From NCBI RefSeq assembly GCF_018691265.1, contig NW_024881272.1:25471323-25535322 (forward strand): 64,000 nucleotides of DNA, written 5' to 3'. The stretch is from Tyto alba (lineage: Eukaryota > Chordata > Aves > Strigiformes > Tytonidae). Below the pieces are notes generated by a model. That model worked only from the letters and a program-made list of their open reading frames with translations. It did not search any database and was not told the DNA's origin. The position numbers were made by a program, and so were the translations under genes. Each line of letters starts with the position of its first letter. Positions within the stretch are counted from its first letter, which is position 1. Positions 1 through 14,209 of this stretch are shown here, one piece after another.

Positions 1-3000
1 CTTTCAACAAGAAGCATGTAAAGTAGCAAGAGCAATGCCCCTCTGCTTACTTAAACAGATTATTTGTCTTAGTAATGAAGGAAGAAAATATGAACAAGAA
101 CAAACTGCTCGAGACCTGTTGTGTAGCTAAGAGCCAGTGTATGTGTATTGCTAAGCAGAGTGATCCTGTAGTGAGAAGCCTGGTCACTGCTGTGTGGGCT
201 GAAGTGACAGACTAAAACATGTGTGAGCTTCAGGTAATCGATGGAGAGATGTCCTGGCTCTTCAGGGTTCTGCAACATGAGGAGCAAGGATTCTCGGCTG
301 AACTGTGTCCGTGGCTTGGACTGACTTCAGCTTTCCATGGGAAACCCTCCCTGTGCTTGCCAATCTGGCAGCTTGCCTGGGTTAGTGCTGGGGTGATGGA
401 TGGTGGTTTGGATGTCACCCAGGCAATGAGACCTTGGTCCTGTGCTCCTGGGCATGCAGCATTGCCTGTGGTTGTGTGGGAAAGCTCATATTCCCTGCTC
501 TTTCTCCTGGGCCCTTAAAGGAGATGGGCAGCTCTGACCTCCCCAGAGAAAAGCTAAGCTGCTTCCCTGAGGAACCCATGAGAAAACCAACAGTCCCTGA
601 GGACAAATAACTGAAGAATACGGAGGGATGAGATGGAAGAATTTTGAGAGCCGGTGCCCAAATAAATCTGACTGGGAACTGTGGTGTTAGCAGTGGAGCT
701 GAGTTGTGTGGGGTTGGAGGAATGACCATGAGGACAGCTGCTTGTTTGTTCAAATCAGGACTGGGTCTCTGGAGAGAACTGTGCAGCTGAGTTAGGGCTA
801 GGGTGACCAGTTATCCCTGTTTAGCCAGCCCAGTTTGGAGGTCCTGAAAAAGCCTCCCGAGTCTCTCTGGGACATGGGATATGTCAGCATTTACCTCAAA
901 CCAAGGTTTTGGGAATTGCCCGCTGCCAGTGCTATGGCACGACACATGGGGCTGCAGGGCTCAGCCCCAGCCTCTCCTGGTTCCTGTAGCTTGGTTCTGG
1001 CTCCATCCTGGACCAGAGAACAGCAAGATGTTCCCTGACCAGCAGAGCTTAAAAAAACCCCACACCCTCTTTTTCTATATTTCCCTGGGGCCTAAAAAGG
1101 TATGAGGTGGGGCATTGCACGCTCTCCCGGGTTGCTCTCTGGTGTCTAGTAAGGGTCTGAGCTGTCCTCGCAGCCTATTGCAGCAGGCTGGTCACTGGGG
1201 ATCTGCCCTGTCCCACTGCCTGTTCCAGTGGCACGTGCACAAACCGAGTCTTCTGGCAGCCTTCATCTTTTAAGCTACGTGGGTTGAAATTAGCTGACCG
1301 ATTAAAAAGTTATGAGGGTGGGCTGACACACAGGCAGTTACACATGGTGTGCTGTTGCCTTTCTTTAGAAAATCTGGTTAATAACAATAATAAAGACAGC
1401 AGCTTTGCGGCCCTGGTGATGTATCAGCATGCTGTCACACTCTGATGGCAAAACACTTCAATCCAAGCAAGCAGAAGGTGATGGGCCTGCGGAGAGACAT
1501 ATGTTCCTGCTCTATTATTGTTATTGTTCTTAATAGCAGTGTTTTTAAAAGCCCTCCATTTCCTGATCACACCTTTAAGTGACAAAAGCCAGTTTCTGTA
1601 CAGCGAGAGGGCAGGAGGAGAGACCGGGAGGAGGCAGGCGGCAGGGACAACCTCTCAGGCAGCTGCTGTTTAAGCTTCGTGGCTGTGGGCAGAGCAGGTT
1701 GTGCTGTTGAGATTGCAGTGTCCCTGAGGAACCGTTTGCTTCGCGTTTAACCCTTTCTGGCTGCTAGCAGCAGGGTGTGCTGAGGAAGCCCTGACATGCT
1801 TGATCAGTTCATCTTTGTACAAGCTGCCCTGAGGGGGACCCAGATCTCAGCAGATTAGTGATGGCCCATCTGGACTGATTTACAGGCAGAAGCAGCACCT
1901 GGGCTGGTTTCCCTACTGTCCTCCTCAGAACCATCACTGACACCTCTCTCCTGAAGCACCAAAATCTTGGTAGCCAGCTTCAGCTCAACTAGCATCACAG
2001 AATAGGACAGGGAGGGTGCAATTAATATCTCTCTGCTGTCCCCAGCCCCTAATCAATGCAGGAATGGGGGGTGCAGCCCCTGCAGCAGTCTGTTAGAGTG
2101 CAATGCCTCTAAAACTGTATCTTTTTATGAGAAATGACAAATATCTCCCTGTCAGGGGTGACCAAATGATTTAGCTGAGCCAAGGGCTGAGGTACTCACT
2201 GTAGAGTCACACCAGCTCTGGCCGGGACCCAGACCCTAGCCCAGGGGCTGTCACCTAGGTAGGGCAGCAACCTGTTCTGTGCTCAGAAATCCTCAGAAGC
2301 TGCTAAATCAGACGCCTTTGGAGAGATCAGAAGGAACCTGTAATGTTGGTGCTGAGACTTCTGGCATGACAACTTCTGCTTCTAAGGAATAGAGAAAAGT
2401 GTCACTCTGCAATGCCAGTAGAGAGTGCACCTGGTCCTGGGCTGGTGACAAATTGCAAATCACTGGTGTATTGTAACCGGGCAGCTTCTCACTCTTCTCT
2501 CCACCTGCAGGAAGAGACATCTCTCCTGCAGATCAAACCAAAATAGATTAAAGTAAGAGTTCAGATGAAGAAGCTTGTCCACCCAGGGAACTCTGTAAAT
2601 TGCTCTGCTGTCTTGCTGGGAGAACACAGGGATACACATGTATTTGCTCTCCATTTCCAAAGAAAATGTGACACAGGGAGGTTTGGAGGCAGCGAGATGG
2701 AGTTCAGGAGAAAGCTGCCTGTGTGGGTGGAAGTGCTGACAACCAGGAAACCACCAGTCTAATAGAAAATGCAACCTGATGGATGCATTTAATAGCACAG
2801 AGATCTGGAGTTTCAATGTCTGACAATCAAATCCGTGTGTGTGGATGGATGGGGACTGCTGAGAAGAAGAGAGCCCTGATCCAGCAGCTTCTGCATGCAT
2901 GTGAGAGCAGGGTGTGCCTGGGAGTTTAAAGCTAAGCCTGTGCCTAAGTGATGGTTTGAGCAGAACTGATTGCTATCAGTGGTGGAAATGGTCCAGCCTG

Positions 3001-6000
3001 CTCTGTCAGTGATTGCTCTCTGCTAGTAAATTCAGGGTATTTCCTTTCAGATCTGATAGTACAGGGGTCCAAGCCCTGCTGCAGTCCGTGCTTACATGCA
3101 GCACAGCCACACGGCAGCAGTGTGCCTAGGCTAAGCCTGTCCAAGCCCAACACACAGTATCATCTATGTGACTTCTCTGACCCTCATGAGCCACAGCCAG
3201 GGCACTTGGCTCTGTTTTCCCTGCTGGTCAATGCAAAAATGACAGGTCCTTTGCTCTGCAAAATGCTCATAGCACCAGCAGGAAGAAAGAAACCAGTTCT
3301 GTCTGAATGGAGCGAGGGGCAGAGGGAGAAAATGAAAGGATGCATCCCTGGCAATCTGTGAACTGCGATAGTTTCAGTGATCAAAGGCGACATTAGAGTG
3401 GTGCTGGGAGAGGAGTCGCTTTAAATAAGTGGGTTTCATCTTAATTGCATCTCTCTAAAGCCAGTGTAGCTGTTGTGTGAGGAAACCTTTCTGAGCCAGA
3501 GCCTGATTGACAGGATGGAGCAAAGGAGGAAAGGGAAGGGGGAGAACATGGCTGCGTCCCCAGACTTCAGCGAGGAAGGCTGGAGGAGGCTGAGACTTGT
3601 CAGGATGCGGTGCTGTGTGTGTCCCTGGCACTCTGCTGTGCTGGGGTCTTGGTTTCAAGACCTCCTTGGGGAGAGCCGTCAGGATGATGGACCTAAAGGG
3701 AACAGCAGTGGCTTCTGCAGGGTGTCCCTGGGGACTGCAGGCTGTCCGGGGGGATTTCTGTCCCATGTCACAGCCATGAAGGAAGGGTGAGACCAGTGGT
3801 GCTTCTTCTGCCTATGCAGGTCTTGGCTTTTGGAGCTGCCACATCCATGGGAACACAGACAGGAGTTGGAGCTTCCTCTGGCTCCAGCACTGAGGTCCCT
3901 GCCCCCTCCAGCTAAGGGGTCAGGTCTCTTCAAGTGGCCATCCCCAGACATCTTAGAGATCTCCTGTGCAAACAGAGGTAGCCCGCTTCATTGCTGGTAG
4001 GAGCGGGTGTCTGAGTCCCACATTGCAACCAGGCTTTTCAGTGCACCAGGAAAATCACCTCTCACCATCTCCTACTCCTCCCTGAACCTGCTGAGGTCCC
4101 TGCTCTCCCCAGGCTCTGTCCTGCTCTTTGATTTTGAGCTGGTAATACACAGGTGCTCTGTGCATGCACGTGCAGAAATATCTCTCTGCTGCCTTTTGAG
4201 ATATGAAAGTAGTTGATGGAGCACTGCTTAATTATCTCGTGTGAATTAGCAGGGACTGGCAGGACGTGGGGGTGTGAGGATAAGGGCAAGGATGGCACCT
4301 GCAGAGCACAGTCCTCTGGCTCAGCCTCCTCAGGGGGATACAATTTCATTGGCATAAATACCCTCTCCTGGCTCTCCTCCTTCCAGCTAGACTGTTAGAC
4401 CTCAGAATGAAACACTCTAGAGCAGCTTTAACTCCATAACAAACTTGGGAAATCTGGTGGTGGGAGAGGCAAGGTGTGGTGGCCATGGGGACGAGCTGTC
4501 CAAGGGCTGTTTAAGCCAAGCTGCCATAGAGGTAGGTGGAGTTGGTTTCTAAGTGGCTGTGAGTGATGTGATGGAGATGGGAGAGGAGACAGGAGTACAC
4601 TCTAGAGGAAGACTGGGGTGGAAATGGGGTGGGAAATAGGGGCTACATGGAGACCTGAAGGGATGTTTGGACAGGTTATGAAGTATTTGCTGGCTTTTTA
4701 TTTTTGCCAGCTGGCAAAACTCTCCCTTTCCAACACTATTGGTTTATAGCAGCTGCACTGTGACTGGAAGGCTGGACCCAAAGCTGCCATGAAAGTGATG
4801 GTGCTTATGCTGCTCTTCTATAATCAGCTGGCTTCCCTGTTGTCTGATTTTAGGGGCAGAGCTGTTGGCTCTGTGGCTGTTACAGCTCTCTGGAGGTTGG
4901 CTGAGGGTCCTCTGTGGAGACTGCTGGTGGGTAAATGAAGTGGCTTTTGTAGACCTCTCTGTCTCAGCATGTTGAGATCTGTAGCACCTCTTGCATGACT
5001 CTCAGCCCTTGGTGGCAGTTGGCTGTCCCCTGGAAACCTCTCAGGGTCCAAAATTCCCTGAGACTCAGAGCCACCGTGCTGTGGTGATCAACCCACAGTC
5101 TGGAAGAGGGTTCATACCTGCTGGGATGAGATTTGCTTGCCAGATCTCAGCAGTGCCCTGAAGAGCCCTTCTCCCTCTGTGGGCAAAACCAGGTGGGGAT
5201 AGCAACAGAGCTGAGGAACTTCAACATCCCCTGGTTACAGAGGTGGCTGTATGCCATGGGGCTGGTGTATGATCAGCTGAAGCCAAGAAACACTAATGAG
5301 CAGTTGATTAGTGTAATCACAGCTTCACCTGTTCATCAGGGGAATAGAGCATTTCCTAATCAGCTACAGGAGGGGCAGTGGAGAGGGGTCCAAGGTCGAG
5401 GAATTTGAGAAATAACTCAGCAGGCAGGAAGGGGACATTGGTCTTTGCATTTGTTGAACACAGCAGGAGTTTCTCCACTTCCTTATTTTTGTTTAGGCAC
5501 CCTGATAACAATGCTGTAAGATTATTCCCTGGATGAGGAACTGAGCTTCTATGAGAGCCAGCAGAGAGCACGGTGGGACTGCAGAGGAGTGGGGGCTTTT
5601 TGACAGGTTTATGATGTTTGCTGGGTTGTCGATGGGGTGTGAGTTTTGAGCTCAGTCAGAGATACTCCACAGATGACCAAGAACATGGTGCTACTACTTT
5701 AGATTTGTTAGCGACTTGGGAGAATTTAGTCAGAGAGCACTTCTGCTTCTCTGTAACACATTTTTGCCCAAGATGTGGCTATAATCTGAAATGGGAAGTG
5801 CTCTGCCTGCTGCAGGAAGGCAGCTGTCCCCAGGGAGCAGCACCACATTTCACATCACCAAGAAGTGCTCAAGAATTGCCTTAAGATTCAAGCCACAGCA
5901 CGGGCTGTGCAGTCTCCCTGTACCTCAGTTTCCCCACTGGGCTTGAGAGCTCCTAGAAGCTGCCCAGAACTGGCCCTTCAGTTGAAACCAGTGGACCTCC

Positions 6001-9000
6001 CATCCCTGGTAGCTGCTGCCCTGATGCTCTGCCAAAACTCCGCTGGGAGGGAAGGGCTGAGCCTTCTCCCTTAGGAGCAGCTTCCAATGCTTTCATCCTC
6101 AGACAGAGGTACCTGCCCTTTGGTTTTAACTGCCTTTGGATTTCAAGCCCACTTCTCTGCTAGCCTGTTCCTCATCCCACCAGCATGTATCCTGCCAGCC
6201 CGACTTTGCCTGACGGAGGAGGATGGGGACAGGGACGGTTGCATAAGCCACATGCTGTCCTCCAGCCCACTCCCGCATCGGCATTCATGCCGCACAGCCC
6301 TTATTATTGGGCTTGCAAATGACACTAATTTCCCTTCCCAAACCCTCCCTATAATTTAGCAGCAATGTCCTGTACTCGGATATTATTAGCTGTGTCTTAC
6401 GTGAACAGTTGCCCTCTTTCTGTTGGCGGGGGGAAATAATGAATTTGATAGGGACAGCAGACCCAGACCAAGTGCCTTCATCTTTATTTTTTAATTGACC
6501 TGGCTGATTGGGGTTGTAATGGCATTAAACAGGCTCTGCTTAAGCCAGTCTCATTCCTCCTTAGCTGTCACTGTCAGCTCAGAGGGGATCCCCAGACCAC
6601 TGCACTACAGGAGCAGAGTGTGTTAGGAAGTGACCGGTGAAAGCAATGGATGTAGTGCTTTCTAACCTCCAGATATCTGTGATCTATTTCAAGACCCATC
6701 ACTCCTTGAGAGGCTCAAAGCCACATGGATCTTTTGTTATATCCCATTCCTTTAAGGTTTTATTGTGCTGGGCTGAATACAAGGTGACCTTGAACCTAAG
6801 ACACAACTCACATACACCTGCACGTGTTTTGTCAAGAGCAGAGAGAAAAACGAACTGTGAAAAGATAAGCTCCAAATACACTGACCTGTCCCACCCCACG
6901 GCTGTCCATGCTGTGAGCAGCTCAGCACATGCTGTGCTGCCTTCCCTGTCCTTTCCTGCCCACACCTCGTCTTCCAGCCAGTGCACCATTTCCAGACCCA
7001 TACAGGATGCTATATGGGGAATTTCTGGTGGCTCCACAACCAAGTAATAAGACTTGATCAAACATATGTGAACAGTAAAATGCAGTGTCCCCACTTCCCA
7101 GGTGACACTTTGCCCTTGCCCCAAGAGGCAATAAGGTGGCTGTGAGAGGTTTCTACTCCAGCAGAGTGGTCACTAGGATGCTCCTCTAGTCTACATCAGG
7201 GAAAATATCTTCCAGCCAGCAGACAGGAAGAGGCAGGATTATCTTCAGTAGGTACAGGATACCCAGGTGAGGGGTCTGTACGCTAGGCTGCTGTGATACT
7301 CTTCCATCTACTCCTGACCACACTTGGAGGCAGTTTTGCACTTGATGCCATTACTGGTTTTCTGAAGATCTCCTGCCTTAGCAAGTTCACTGGCCATGGG
7401 CAGACTCTGCTGCTGGGTATGGACAAGTAAAAGACTCAAACTCTGGGGACCTAGGGAAGGAGCAGCCTAGGAGCATATTAGGGAAGGAAGGCAGATGGGA
7501 GAGGGAGTGAAGCAGTGAGGTGCTGGATGGGATTGCTTGGTTAAGAATTGGAGAAAGCTGCTGGAAACTCAGCTTAGTCTCCCTGGACGTTGGAGAGAGA
7601 ACATTTTCCTTCCTCCCACATAATCACCAGGAGTCTCATACTGGTGATAGATGAGAAATTGATGTTCCAGCTTTGTTAATTTTCTGCATGTACTTGTACT
7701 CAGCAATGCCATGAGTTTGTGAAAAGAATCTGGCTAAGTAAACATATTAGAGATTCAGTTTATAGAGGAAAACTTAGAAGATCATCTTCTGTTGACCCCT
7801 CTCTTCCTGATTACCAGCCTTCCCTTGTGCAGATGCTCAGCTCCACAGCAGGGATCACAGATACTGGCTTTTTCTCAGCTCAGTTTCTGCAAGAATGTAA
7901 TATTCCTGCTGATAATTAAAGATAAAATCCAGGGATTTGCTACAGACCATCTCTGCTGGTGACCCAGGAACTCAATCTGAAGCTTAGCAAAGATTTTGCT
8001 AATTTAAAACCAGAAACGGCCATCGGGCTGCGCTCAGTAACAAAGGGAGGGAGGAACCCTCAGCCAGACTGAGTCAGACCAGCTTGTGCTGTCATTTCTT
8101 CTGGCTTTGATTCAGTTCTCCTGGGAAGACACCCAGCTGGGCCCCACTCCTTCTCCAAGTCACCTGAGGTTGCTCCACCAGCTGGCTTCAAAGCTTCAGT
8201 GTCGGCAGAGATCTCTGAAATATCCTGTGTTCACCTGAGACCACAAAAAATAAAAGGAGAAGGAGGAAGAAAGCAAGGGAAAGAAAAACTCCATGGGCTT
8301 TTGGAAATGTGTGATGGACATGCCCCCTGCCAGCTGTGTGTTGGATCAGCCGTACAAATCCTGGGGCCTTTGGGAAGATTCACCCACCAGCTCTTGAAAG
8401 GATTCAGTCTGTGAGGAGAGGGCAGATGGGGTGGAGAGGAAAGCACCAAGCACCAGTGTCACCATAGTCCTCACAGGACCTGCCAGTCCCTGGGAGGGGC
8501 TACTGGCACTTGGCTGACAGGAGGGGACAGGGCTCAGCTCCCACACAGGGGAAAGGAGGTGGGTCCAGCCATGGGAAGGGGCAGCAGAGCTTTCTCCAGC
8601 TAGCTCTGCAAATAAGTCTCTCCTATTCCTCCCCACCCATCACTACATCAGGGAGCTCTGCTGCAGTCTCCATAGCTATTCCTCCCAGGGGTTGATTCAC
8701 AGCTTGATTAAGATTTCCTTTTCCCAGTACTGGTCTATCCCATGATGGCAACATGTCAGATTCTGCCTGGTCCAAATGAAATGAACCAGTCAAATGAACC
8801 CAGGGACCTCAGGAGAGAAACCAGAGCCAGACAGAGGATGATGACATACTCCTTGGACATGAGGGAAACACCAAGGGTGTGTCCTGCAAGGCCTTTCACT
8901 TCTTCCTGCCTTCATGCTTGAAAAGCACCCAGTTCAGCAGAATTTCTCAGCAATAATCTTAACTCTGCAGATGTCAAGATGCTGATGAGAACCCAGAATG

Positions 9001-12000
9001 GTCAGTGCCAAGTGTCAGAGCGTTTCAGTGGCTGTGATAATCTCTTAATGATGATGCCATAGGGGTGTCTTAGCCAGGAGCAGCTGGTTGTGAAGCCAAC
9101 CCTCTCTGTGGTTCAGCTCTCTCCCATCCATGGCTGGTCCTTTGCAGTGGTAAGGGTTGGGGACATGAGGAGGAGGATGAAGCCCTCATTCCTGTCCTGG
9201 TGTGTGAGGAGAGGCTGAAAGGTGGAGAGGGCTTCACGTGGGTCAGCTAGGTCAAGGAGTTGCTCTGGACAAGCTGGAGCAGTGAAGAGCCAGAGATGCC
9301 AAAACCCAACATAACCACCTGGAACCCAGTGGAGGATTCTCAGCAGTCCCTGGGATACCTCCCAACTGGGGACCTCCCAGCATGGCCCAGTAACGAGGAG
9401 GATTTCACCCTGACACTCTCACCGGTCCACACTGGTGACATACCAGGGACTGTGGGAAGAACAGCTACAGCAGAAGAACCCTTCCCACGGTGGAACCGAG
9501 ACCCCCATGACAGCATGGACACCTAATCTCCTGTTGGCTCTGAGATGGTCCCATCCTGCTTAGGCGCTGGCCTCCTGGTAAAAGCAGGTGGTAAGCCTAT
9601 GAGGCTGAAGAGATCATCTGAGCAGGAGCTTTCAGCTCTCCCACTTTGTACTGAGCCTGGTTATTTGAATCCAGCTAAAATGTCGCTCACAGAAAAAAAT
9701 AAAAGCATCTCCCTGGGATTCAAAGTGATCAAAAACTGGATGCCCCACTGCTCTCCTGGGCAGGTTGCTCCAGTGGTTGATCCACATTAGGGGAAAAAAA
9801 TCCAATACTCTGGTCATATTTACATTTTTCCAACTTCAATTGTGGCCCTTGTAGCCCCTTTCTCTGCTGGACCATATAGCCCTGGGAAGGTACGTGTATG
9901 GGACATGCAGATCACGTCATTTCACTCTGTGGAGGATGACAGTTTGGTTACAGGGAGCCAGACGAGCACCAGGACTGCAGGGGGGAGCAGGCAGGAGACA
10001 ATGACGCCAGGAGAGGCTGTTGGCAGTTTCCCCACAGTATCAAAGCTATTGATCTCTATAGTGTCTATCTGGAAGGATGTGGTGGTGGTGACAGCTCCTC
10101 TTTCCTGGCCAAGATGCTGCTGGGGGGTATATTAGCACTAGTTTCACTGGCTTTTGGTATATTGAGAAACCTCTGAAATAAACAAGTGAGCAAGTGGAGG
10201 AGGTGAGCTCACATTGGTGATTATCGCCACTTTGATCAAAGACACTGTAATTGTGTGGTCTTTGAGATAATAAGGTGATGTTTATCACTGCTGAAATCAG
10301 CTGGGGCTATCTGTTGTGGAGTAGGACTGGGCAAACCCTGCTACCTCCCTGGTGTCTTACCTGCTGGCCAGCAAAAACAATTTGCACATCGAGCAGGCAG
10401 TGCCTGGAGGAGCTGTGCATCCCTGCTCCCGATACCTCCCTCCCGCTGCCGTCGGCTGGCCCCTTCCCCTGGCAGCCGGGTTTTATCTGCCAAGTCCATG
10501 CTACCTGTTAACTTGTATTTTCCCACCAGCATGGTGATTACTGATGCCTCCAATCTCCTGGAGGCAGAGATGGATATGTCTTCTCTAAAAGTTTTGGAGA
10601 AGGGATATTAGACATGCTGCCATCTGACATGCACAGTGTGGAGTAGGGTCCTGCTAAAGGGCAGGAAATGCTGTAGGTGTTCATTGGAAGTCCCTAGTTT
10701 TTATAATTTGATGACAATGTGGCCCTGGCAGGACTTGGTAAACCAGAAGGTAAATCGCCCTGACTCCAACTTTTTCCAGCTGGGACCACAAGAATAGGAA
10801 GATCCCCCCAGGCTACAGCTGGCTGGGCACAGCTCTGCCTGCCCAGAGGGGACTGCTCAGAGACAGCTGGAGCAGGAGGTGGATGAAGGCTTCCCTTCCT
10901 TCTGCTCATTCCTCCACTCAGCCCAGTGGCAAGGTGCTTCTCCTTTGAGGAAGGCTGCTGAGAATGAATCCCAAGGAGCAGGGGTGTCAAGAGACAGCCA
11001 AAAGGAGTAGTGAATGCAGAAAAATGAATCCTGCCCCAGAGAAGTGGATTTATGCACTGAGGAGGAGCACACCAGGGAAGGGTGGTTAGGTGATCTCTCA
11101 GGATGCCTTCCCCTCTTGCTTTCTTCAATGTACTGATACAAAGATCCTTCCCCTGTTCTCTTAATGACCAATGCAGTCACGATCAACCATTTTAAAAAAA
11201 TAAATCAACTTGAATTTTTTCAACAGCTATAAACAGGTTTTAATGTAGCTTCAGCCATTTATACCAGAGAATGGCCTTTTGTGCCTGGAGTGAAAAACAA
11301 CAAACAAAGAAAGTATCACTGCTTCTCTTTCCTTTGGTTGGAGGAAAACAACTTTCCTCAAGGCAACTGGCACCTTTCTCCTGTCAAAAGACTCACAGCT
11401 GTATATGGGTTTTGCAATCTTTCTTCTGATCCTCTGGTCCTAATGTCTAATAATGTCTATTTGCTGAGTGAAAACTAAGGAGAGGCCGACACTATCGAAC
11501 CATAGGGGTGAGATGTGTGGAAAGGGACTGTTATACTGATTGCCAAATCCTGGCATCCCATAAGCCTGCCAAGATTTCCTGCAGTCTGGCAGCCGATTGT
11601 GTCTAGAAATATTGCTAATGAAACAGCTTTGAGAAGTGTGGAAAGATGGGAGCTGCTGCACATTCCCTGGGGGGCTTCTGGGCTTCTGGAGATTACAGAA
11701 GCTGTGGGAAGATGGTCATGAAATGTGAGGAGGGGGTTTCTGCTGAAGATTGGCCCATGAGCTTGGAAGTGGATCTCAGCCCTGCTCTGTGGCCCTGGGG
11801 AATTGCACACATTTGCAAAACGCTCTTGTGACCTCTCCTGTTGCTGCAAGAAGTTATTAGGAAAGGACAAAAGAAGAGAGCAGGGAATGTGTCTGAGGCA
11901 CCGTGTAAGTCTATGTACGTGAATCCTGAAGATTGTGTTTCATCCCCACACTGAAAGTTCTCGTCTCCAAAGGCATGGCACAAGTGGGAGAGGCAGCAAG

Positions 12001-12165
12001 GATGGCCACAAGTAGTGCAGAGTCCATAGTATTATTATTGGAGACGAGAAGATTGTCATCGCAGAGCTGGAGAGGGTAGAAATGGCCACCAGGCAAACAA
12101 AACTGGCAGGTGAGATACTATCACAGATCCTATTTCAGAGAAGAAAAATTCCAGCTTGGGGGATG
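1..12165. other. Intergenic sequence, no recognised gene
   Basis: I found no exon with recognisable protein content and no clear repeat family. Open frames here are all under 150 codons and read as noise. An 88-codon frame at 9,260-9,526 is compositionally protein-like (acidic, cysteine-free) but matches nothing I know. The block at about 1,265-1,600 has paired SOX-like motifs. Confidence 0.6.
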
Positions 12166-13298
12166 TGTTGGGTCTGTGTCTATGGCAGGGGAAGGGGGCT
12201 ACAGAGGTGGCTCCTGTGAGAAGCTTCTTGAAGCTCCCCCAGCTCCAAGTTGGACCCACCTCTGGCCAAGGCCAAACCAATTAGCGATGGTGGCTGCACC
12301 TCTGTGGTAACAAATTTAAGAAGGGGAACCTGGGAGGAGGAAGAGTTGCCAGGAAGATACCTATGCAAACACTGAGATCAGAGGAAGAAAGGAAGAGCAG
12401 GAGGTGTGGAAGTGCACCAGAGCAGACTCCCCTGCAGCCTGTGGTGAGAGAGCAAGCTGTGCCTCTATCGCCTCTGCAATAATGTATTTAAGAAGGGACC
12501 TGGGAGGAGGAGTTGCACTTGTGGGGAGGAGTTGCATCAACTGTGTGAACACCAAGGTCAGTGGAGAAATGGAGGAGGAAATGTGGCGGGGAGGTGTGCT
12601 GGAGCAGACACCCCCCTGTACCCCGTGGTGAGATGGCAGGGTGGCCCCCCACGCCACCCACGGAGGTCTGCGGTGGAGCAGGCACTGATTTATGGCCTGT
12701 GAGGGGCCTCATATGGATATTGAAGGTGGTTGTGCCCAAAGGAGGCCTGTGACCTGTGGGAGAGACCCACGCTGGAGCAGTTTGTGAAGAGCTGCAGCAT
12801 GGTGGGAAGGATTCATGTTGGAGAAAATTTGTGGAGGACTGTCTCCTGTGAGAGGGACCCCATGCTGAAGGGGAAGAGCACGAGGAGTCCTTCTGCTGAG
12901 GGGGAAGGAGCAGCAGAAACAACATGTGATGAACTGACGGCAACCCCCATCCCCTGTGCCACTGCAGGGGAGGAGGTAGAGAAATCAAGAGCAAAGCTGA
13001 GCCCAGCAAGAAGGGACAGGTGAGGGGAAGGTGTTTTTTAAGATGTGGTTGTATTTCTCGCTGTCCTACTCTGATTGGTAAATTAAGTGGTGGTGGTGTT
13101 CAAATGAGATTTATGTTCTTTTTCTTCCCCAATCAAGTCTGTCTTTTGCCTGTGACCATAATTGGTGAGTCATCCTTCCCTGTTCTTGCCTCGACCCTTG
13201 AGCCTTTGTTTTATTTACCACTCCCCATCCCCGAGGTGGGAAGGAGTGAGCGAGCAGCTGCAAGGTGCTCAATTGCCCTCTAGGCTTAAACCATGACA
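12166..13298 (+). mobile_element. ERVL-like avian solo LTR, about 1.1 kb
   Basis: It starts TGTTGGGTCTGTGTC and ends AACCATGACA. Between lie the features of a common long avian ERVL-type LTR: a GGCTACAGAGGTGGCT 5' block, a CCAATTAGCGATGGTGG block, TTTAAGAAGGGG, a run of imperfect CTGGAGCAG-containing units (about 12,600-12,880), an AACATGTGATGAACTGACGG block and a T-rich 3' part. No retroviral coding genes flank it. Flanking 5-mers (GGATG/GGGAG) are too diverged to prove a target duplication. ORFs inside it are shadows. Confidence 0.8.
12310..12560 (+). repeat. Tandem duplication within the ERVL-like LTR
   Basis: The block TTTAAGAAGGG(G)AACCTGGGAGGAGG at about 12,315 recurs at about 12,486, each copy followed by a pyrimidine-poor stretch and an AACAC(T/C)-GAG/AAG-G-TCAG motif. 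The offset is roughly 172 bp. The two copies differ at many positions, so the duplication is old or the copies evolved separately. Confidence 0.6.
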
Positions 13299-14209
13299 GG
13301 GAGAGAAGAGCTCCAAGCATGCCAGCCTTTGTGAGCACAAGCTTCTGTTGGCAGAAGCAGACTTTAACATGTGTCACATTCAACACGTGATCTTTTTTCG
13401 TTTCAGATTCCCGTAATACGAAATCGAATGTGTCTTGATTGGGCATAACAAGGAGAAAATGGGAAGTGCATGGCACAAGGCTGATGATAGGAAATTTCTC
13501 TCTTGTTCTGTCTCAGGGACTTATTTTCCCAACCTTGCCAGGCACAGAGCTCCTCCAGAGAAGCAGTAGATGGTCTCTGCACCAGTTGGACAAGATGTCC
13601 TTGATACTAAGCACACGAATGCCATGTAAACAGTCCCCATGGTATCTCTGAGTTTGTTCCACTTGGGAGGTAGTGGTGGCTCCCTGAATCTGCATCCAGA
13701 GTGTTTCAGGCAATGGAGTCCAATTACCTTATATGTCGAGCAATTTGGGATTGATTTCATGCTTCCTGGGCGTACCAAAGCCGTGCTCGGAGAACCTGTC
13801 CTTTTGGCATACAGATGCTAAACATCAAACAGGACTTGAAATTTCCAGTGTTTAATTTCCCATTTAGCCAAGGCAATTAAAAGCATCACCATGTAACGTG
13901 GCTGATTTTCTCCTGCATTTTTATTTGCCCGTGTCCTTAAAGAGAGTGGGTCAAAAGCAATCACATCCATCCCACAGCAGTGTCCGACTGCAGCACGAAC
14001 AAGCCCAGCTGCTTGCCCTGTCAAGGGCATCTGAATGTTTCCTCCATAATTATGCAGCCCTGAAAGCCTGGGCTCTAAGAGGATGCCCTAACACACTTGG
14101 AGAACCACTGTGCAGGCACGTCTCCATTCTAATGTTGGTGTAGCCAGCAAGGCAGACAAGGAAGGAGGGTGAAAATGAATTTTGAGGACAGGGCCACTGA
14201 TTGGGGTGG

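Noticed and set aside
12361..13023. Several frames on both strands at 12.4-13.0 kb
   Set aside because: They lie inside the LTR and reflect its purine-rich repeat units, not a gene.
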